Source: Bacillota bacterium
GTDB lineage: Bacteria; Bacillota; Clostridia; DSM-8532
DNA length: 9,236 nt
Assembly (NCBI GenBank): GCA_023446675.1
Contig: JAEXPO010000138.1
Coordinates: forward strand, 1-9,236
Reading direction: 5' to 3'
Shown here: piece by piece, positions 7,794 to 9,236 of the stretch
Position numbering within the stretch: the stretch's first letter is position 1
Layout: each line of letters begins with the position of its first letter
Program-made: the position numbers and the translations under genes
The notes under the pieces: model-generated
Databases searched by the model: none
The model's input: the letters and a program-made list of their open reading frames with translations, nothing else
Told to the model about the DNA's origin: nothing

Positions 7794-7805
7794 TCCCAAA
7801 CTCGG

Positions 7806-7838
7806 CTGACTTAAATGAAGTTATTTCATTCAAATCAG
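7806..7838 (-). repeat. Leader hairpin of the EF-G2 gene
   Basis: In the minus-strand RNA, 7838-7825 and 7819-7806 form a 14-bp stem with a 5-nt AUAAC loop and no mismatch, counting two G-U pairs. In the plus-strand RNA the same two positions are C-A and A-C mismatches, so the structure suits only the EF-G2 transcript. The stem ends about 13 nt before the Shine-Dalgarno, and no T-tract follows, so it is not a terminator. It may stabilise the message or be part of a regulatory leader; the function is unknown. Confidence 0.6.
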
Positions 7839-7861
7839 GTAATACAGAATAGAATTTTGTC

Positions 7862-7895
7862 GAACTTGTCCAAATTTCCACCTTCAGACAAGTTC
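7862..7895 (-). repeat. 9-bp inverted repeat near the EF-G2 transcription start
   Basis: GAACTTGTC (7862-7870) and GACAAGTTC (7887-7895) are perfect inverted arms with a 16-nt spacer. They lie directly after the predicted start of transcription, so they could be an operator for a dimeric regulator or the first hairpin of the leader RNA. They do not match the CtsR heptads or the CIRCE element. Confidence 0.5.
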
Positions 7896-7906
7896 AATTA
7901 TATTCT

Positions 7907-7915
7907 ATTATACCA
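7907..7915 (-). promoter_or_regulatory. Extended -10 promoter of the EF-G2 gene
   Basis: TGGTATAAT (7915-7907) has a perfect -10 box and the TGn extension, with only a poor -35 (TTTTTA at 16 nt). Transcription would start near 7900, leaving a leader of about 120 nt. A second TATAAT (7902-7897) 10 nt downstream has no good -35 either and could serve as an alternative. Confidence 0.6.
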
Positions 7916-7953
7916 TAGAAAAGAATGTTAAAAACATATTAAGCAGCGTATGC

Positions 7954-7986
7954 AAAAAAAAGATCTCCTCTGCCAGGCAAAGGAGA
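7954..7986 (-). terminator. Rho-independent terminator of the yacL-ispD unit
   Basis: The minus-strand RNA has a 10-bp stem (7986-7977 with 7973-7964, one G-U pair, 3-nt loop) followed by TC and eight T (7961-7954). It is the strongest terminator in the window. It lies about 117 nt after the ispD stop, an unusually long 3' UTR, and only about 40 nt before the EF-G2 promoter. Confidence 0.92.
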
Positions 7987-8038
7987 CGTTTGGATAACAA
8001 ATCCGGGTGGAACCCCTATTTATAAACGGTTTGATTAA

Positions 8039-8068
8039 GCAAAACAGCCTCTGCGGCTTTGCCTTTTT
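8039..8068 (+). other. Terminator-like hairpin on the plus strand, ispD 3' UTR
   Basis: GCAA (8039-8042) and AGCC (8046-8049) pair with GGCT (8055-8058) and TTGC (8059-8062), leaving a 3-nt bulge, and CTTTTT follows (8063-8068). It reads as a terminator only on the plus strand, where no gene was found to need one. On the minus strand it is a plain hairpin in the ispD 3' UTR. It may have no function. Confidence 0.25.
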
Positions 8069-8102
8069 CCAGGTAATAGGCCGAGAATCTGAGCTCCGCG
8101 TT

Positions 8103-8804
8103 TTACTTCTTCCCGGCCAGCAAACCGGCGATGAGAAGGTCTTCGGGAGAAGTGAGCTTGATATTGCTGTAGCTTCCCTCAAAAAGATGAACCTTATGGC
8201 CGCAAAGCTCGGCAAGACCTGCATCGTCGGTACCTGCCAACCCCTCGCTCAGAGCCTTTTCGTATACCTTTCGGATAAGCTCCATGCGAAAGGACTGGGG
8301 GGTTTGGGCAAGCCATACCCGGCTTCTGTCCGGAGTATCCTCGATGCACAGGCTTTCGTCTGCAATTTTAACGGTATCCTTTGCAGGCACTGCCGCACAG
8401 GCAGCGCCGTGAGCCCAGGCGCTTTCAATGCTCCTTTTTAAAATATCCTCCGAAACAAAGGGCCGGGCTCCGTCATGAATGAGAACAATTTCTGTTTCCT
8501 TTGGAAGCGCCGACAGCCCTCGAGCCACCGAATCCTGACGCTCTTTGCCCCCATGGACAAAGCCTATGGGGAAATTCCCCGCATATTCCACGCATATTTC
8601 CCTTACCGCATCCTCCTCCTGAGGGTTAACCACTAAAACCAGGCTTCCTACAAGCCCGGATTGAATCAGGGTATCCACGGACCACTTTAAAACAGGCCTT
8701 CCGTCAAGAAGCGCCAGAACCTTGTTGAAGCCAAGTCCCATACGGCTGCCTTTACCTGCAGCCACCACCAGTGCTCCAACGGACTTTTTATTTATTTCAC
8801 CCAT
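8103..8804 (-). CDS. ispD: 2-C-methyl-D-erythritol 4-phosphate cytidylyltransferase IspD
   Basis: 233 residues, the usual length. IspD joins CTP and methylerythritol phosphate into CDP-ME in the MEP route to isoprenoids, in the cytoplasm. The nucleotide-binding loop AAGKGSRMG is at 15-23, followed by NKVL (27-30). GGKERQDSV (85-93), HDGARPF (110-116, metal/substrate Asp111), AQTPQSF (166-172), TDDAGL (192-197) and GSYSNIKLTSPEDL (210-223) complete the family signature. The start is ATG 8804; the frame extends to TTG 8819, but GGGGAA upstream fits the ATG better, and the Shine-Dalgarno is weak. The 46-nt gap to yacL contains only an A/T-rich 7-bp palindrome (8827-8843), too weak to call a terminator, so the two are probably cotranscribed. 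No ispF follows: a terminator and the EF-G2 gene come next. Confidence 0.97.
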   Translation of the reverse strand: MGEINKKSVGALVVAAGKGSRMGLGFNKVLALLDGRPVLKWSVDTLIQSGLVGSLVLVVNPQEEDAVREICVEYAGNFPIGFVHGGKERQDSVARGLSALPKETEIVLIHDGARPFVSEDILKRSIESAWAHGAACAAVPAKDTVKIADESLCIEDTPDRSRVWLAQTPQSFRMELIRKVYEKALSEGLAGTDDAGLAELCGHKVHLFEGSYSNIKLTSPEDLLIAGLLAGKK

Positions 8805-8850
8805 ACATTGATTCCCCAAAAAGATTTCTTTTTCTCAAAAAGACCTGCAT

Positions 8851-9236
8851 TTAGTTGACCATGGACAAATGAACACATTTGAATTTCGCAAAGACCATAC
8901 GTCCTGCAGAGGTCTGAAGCACGCTTGTTACGATAACATCCACACTCTGGCCTCTGAATTTATATCCCGCTTCAACCACAACCATGGTGCCGTCTTCCAG
9001 ATAACCGACGCCCTGGCCGCTTTCCTTGCCTTCTTTAACGATACGCACGGTCATTTCCTCGCCGGAAACAGCAACCGGCTTCATGGCATTGGCCAGATCA
9101 TTAATATTAAGGGTTTCTATCCCCCGGATGCTGGCAACCTTGCTTAAATTATAATCGTTGGTAATAATTTTGGCTCCCAGCTCCCTGGCTTTGGAAAGAA
9201 GCTGCTCATCAACCTCAATTTTGACATCCCCTGGCG
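8851..9236 (-). CDS. yacL: PIN/TRAM-domain protein of the YacL family, C-terminal part
   Basis: The 5' end lies beyond the window; 127 codons and the stop are visible (YacL is about 360 residues). The first part is the end of a PIN nuclease-fold domain, with [20 protein letters not shown], whose final Asp belongs to the acidic metal site, then [26 protein letters not shown] domain follows, about the last 75 residues, with [20 protein letters not shown] and a second half ending in VFAKF, expected to bind RNA. In YacL, N-terminal membrane helices precede the PIN domain; they are not visible here. The biochemical role of the family is poorly known; an RNase or RNA-binding function is inferred from the folds. 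Its position directly before ispD is the usual Firmicutes arrangement. Confidence 0.93.
   Translation of the reverse strand, partial: PGDVKIEVDEQLLSKARELGAKIITNDYNLSKVASIRGIETLNINDLANAMKPVAVSGEEMTVRIVKEGKESGQGVGYLEDGTMVVVEAGYKFRGQSVDVIVTSVLQTSAGRMVFAKFKCVHLSMVN

Noticed and set aside
7800..7920. CtsR or HrcA (CIRCE) control of the EF-G2 gene
   Set aside because: No RGTCAAA direct repeat and no TTAGCACTC/GAGTGCTAA arms are present in the leader or promoter.
7928..8224. A 98-codon minus-strand frame across the ispD end and its 3' UTR
   Set aside because: It overlaps ispD in another frame, ends close to the terminator, and has no coding-like motif or ribosome binding site.
8007..8441. A 144-codon plus-strand frame over the ispD 3' half, starting at the T-box-like word
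   Set aside because: It was considered as a gene that could justify a plus-strand leader, but the protein resembles nothing known, lies antisense to conserved IspD motifs, and the terminator-like hairpin falls inside it.
8827..8843. TCTTTTT/AAAAAGA palindrome between yacL and ispD as a terminator
   Set aside because: The stem is almost only A-T with a 3-nt loop and would be unstable; the short gap favours cotranscription.
1..9236. Mobile element, CRISPR array, tRNA or rRNA
   Set aside because: No transposase or integrase, no regularly spaced repeats, no cloverleaf or rRNA-like sequence, and no abrupt shift in base use between genes were seen.

Overview
The window looks like chromosomal DNA of an anaerobic Firmicute, probably class Clostridia. 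The evidence is an intact ctsR-mcsA-mcsB-clpC stress operon, strong GGAGG-type ribosome binding sites, TTGAAA/TATAAT-type promoter boxes, U-tract terminators and a YacL-type PIN/TRAM protein next to ispD. The genus cannot be fixed from sequence reading alone. Every convincing gene is on the minus strand, so transcription runs from high to low coordinates. No insertion sequence, phage gene, tRNA, rRNA or CRISPR array was seen.

In order of transcription: (1) 9236-8851, the C-terminal end of a YacL-like PIN/TRAM protein, cut by the window edge, followed by ispD (8804-8103, MEP isoprenoid pathway) and a strong terminator at 7986-7954. (2) 7915-7779, an extended -10 promoter and a structured leader of about 120 nt, leading into an EF-G-like translational GTPase of the EF-G2 type (7778-5694) that ends at a strong terminator (5647-5600). 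(3) 5557-5509, a near-consensus promoter with a 16/17 match to the CtsR operator over the predicted start site, driving ctsR (5473-5012), mcsA (4997-4503), mcsB (4502-3465) and clpC (3451-989) with gaps of 14, 0 and 13 nt. (4) 988-693, a non-coding stretch with a repeated GGGGTATA motif that can be read as a clpC terminator, a promoter/operator for the next gene, or both. (5) 692-1, the N-terminal 230 residues of an MBOAT-family membrane O-acyltransferase, cut by the other edge.

The central operon is a complete protein quality control circuit. CtsR represses the operon. McsA activates the arginine kinase McsB, which marks proteins with phosphoarginine. ClpC unfolds marked proteins for ClpP, which is encoded elsewhere. 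All key motifs are present, so the circuit should work. Four starts (ctsR, mcsA, EF-G2, ispD) are placed internally because the longest open frames begin at GTG or TTG codons inside or upstream of the Shine-Dalgarno.

Most of the window is ordinary. I did not find a convincing undescribed system. The points most worth following are the structured leader of the EF-G2 gene, the EF-G2 protein itself (altered GTPase switch residues with an intact domain IV tip), the GGGGTATA cluster between clpC and the MBOAT gene, and odd structure between ispD and its terminator, including a T-box-like word on the opposite strand.
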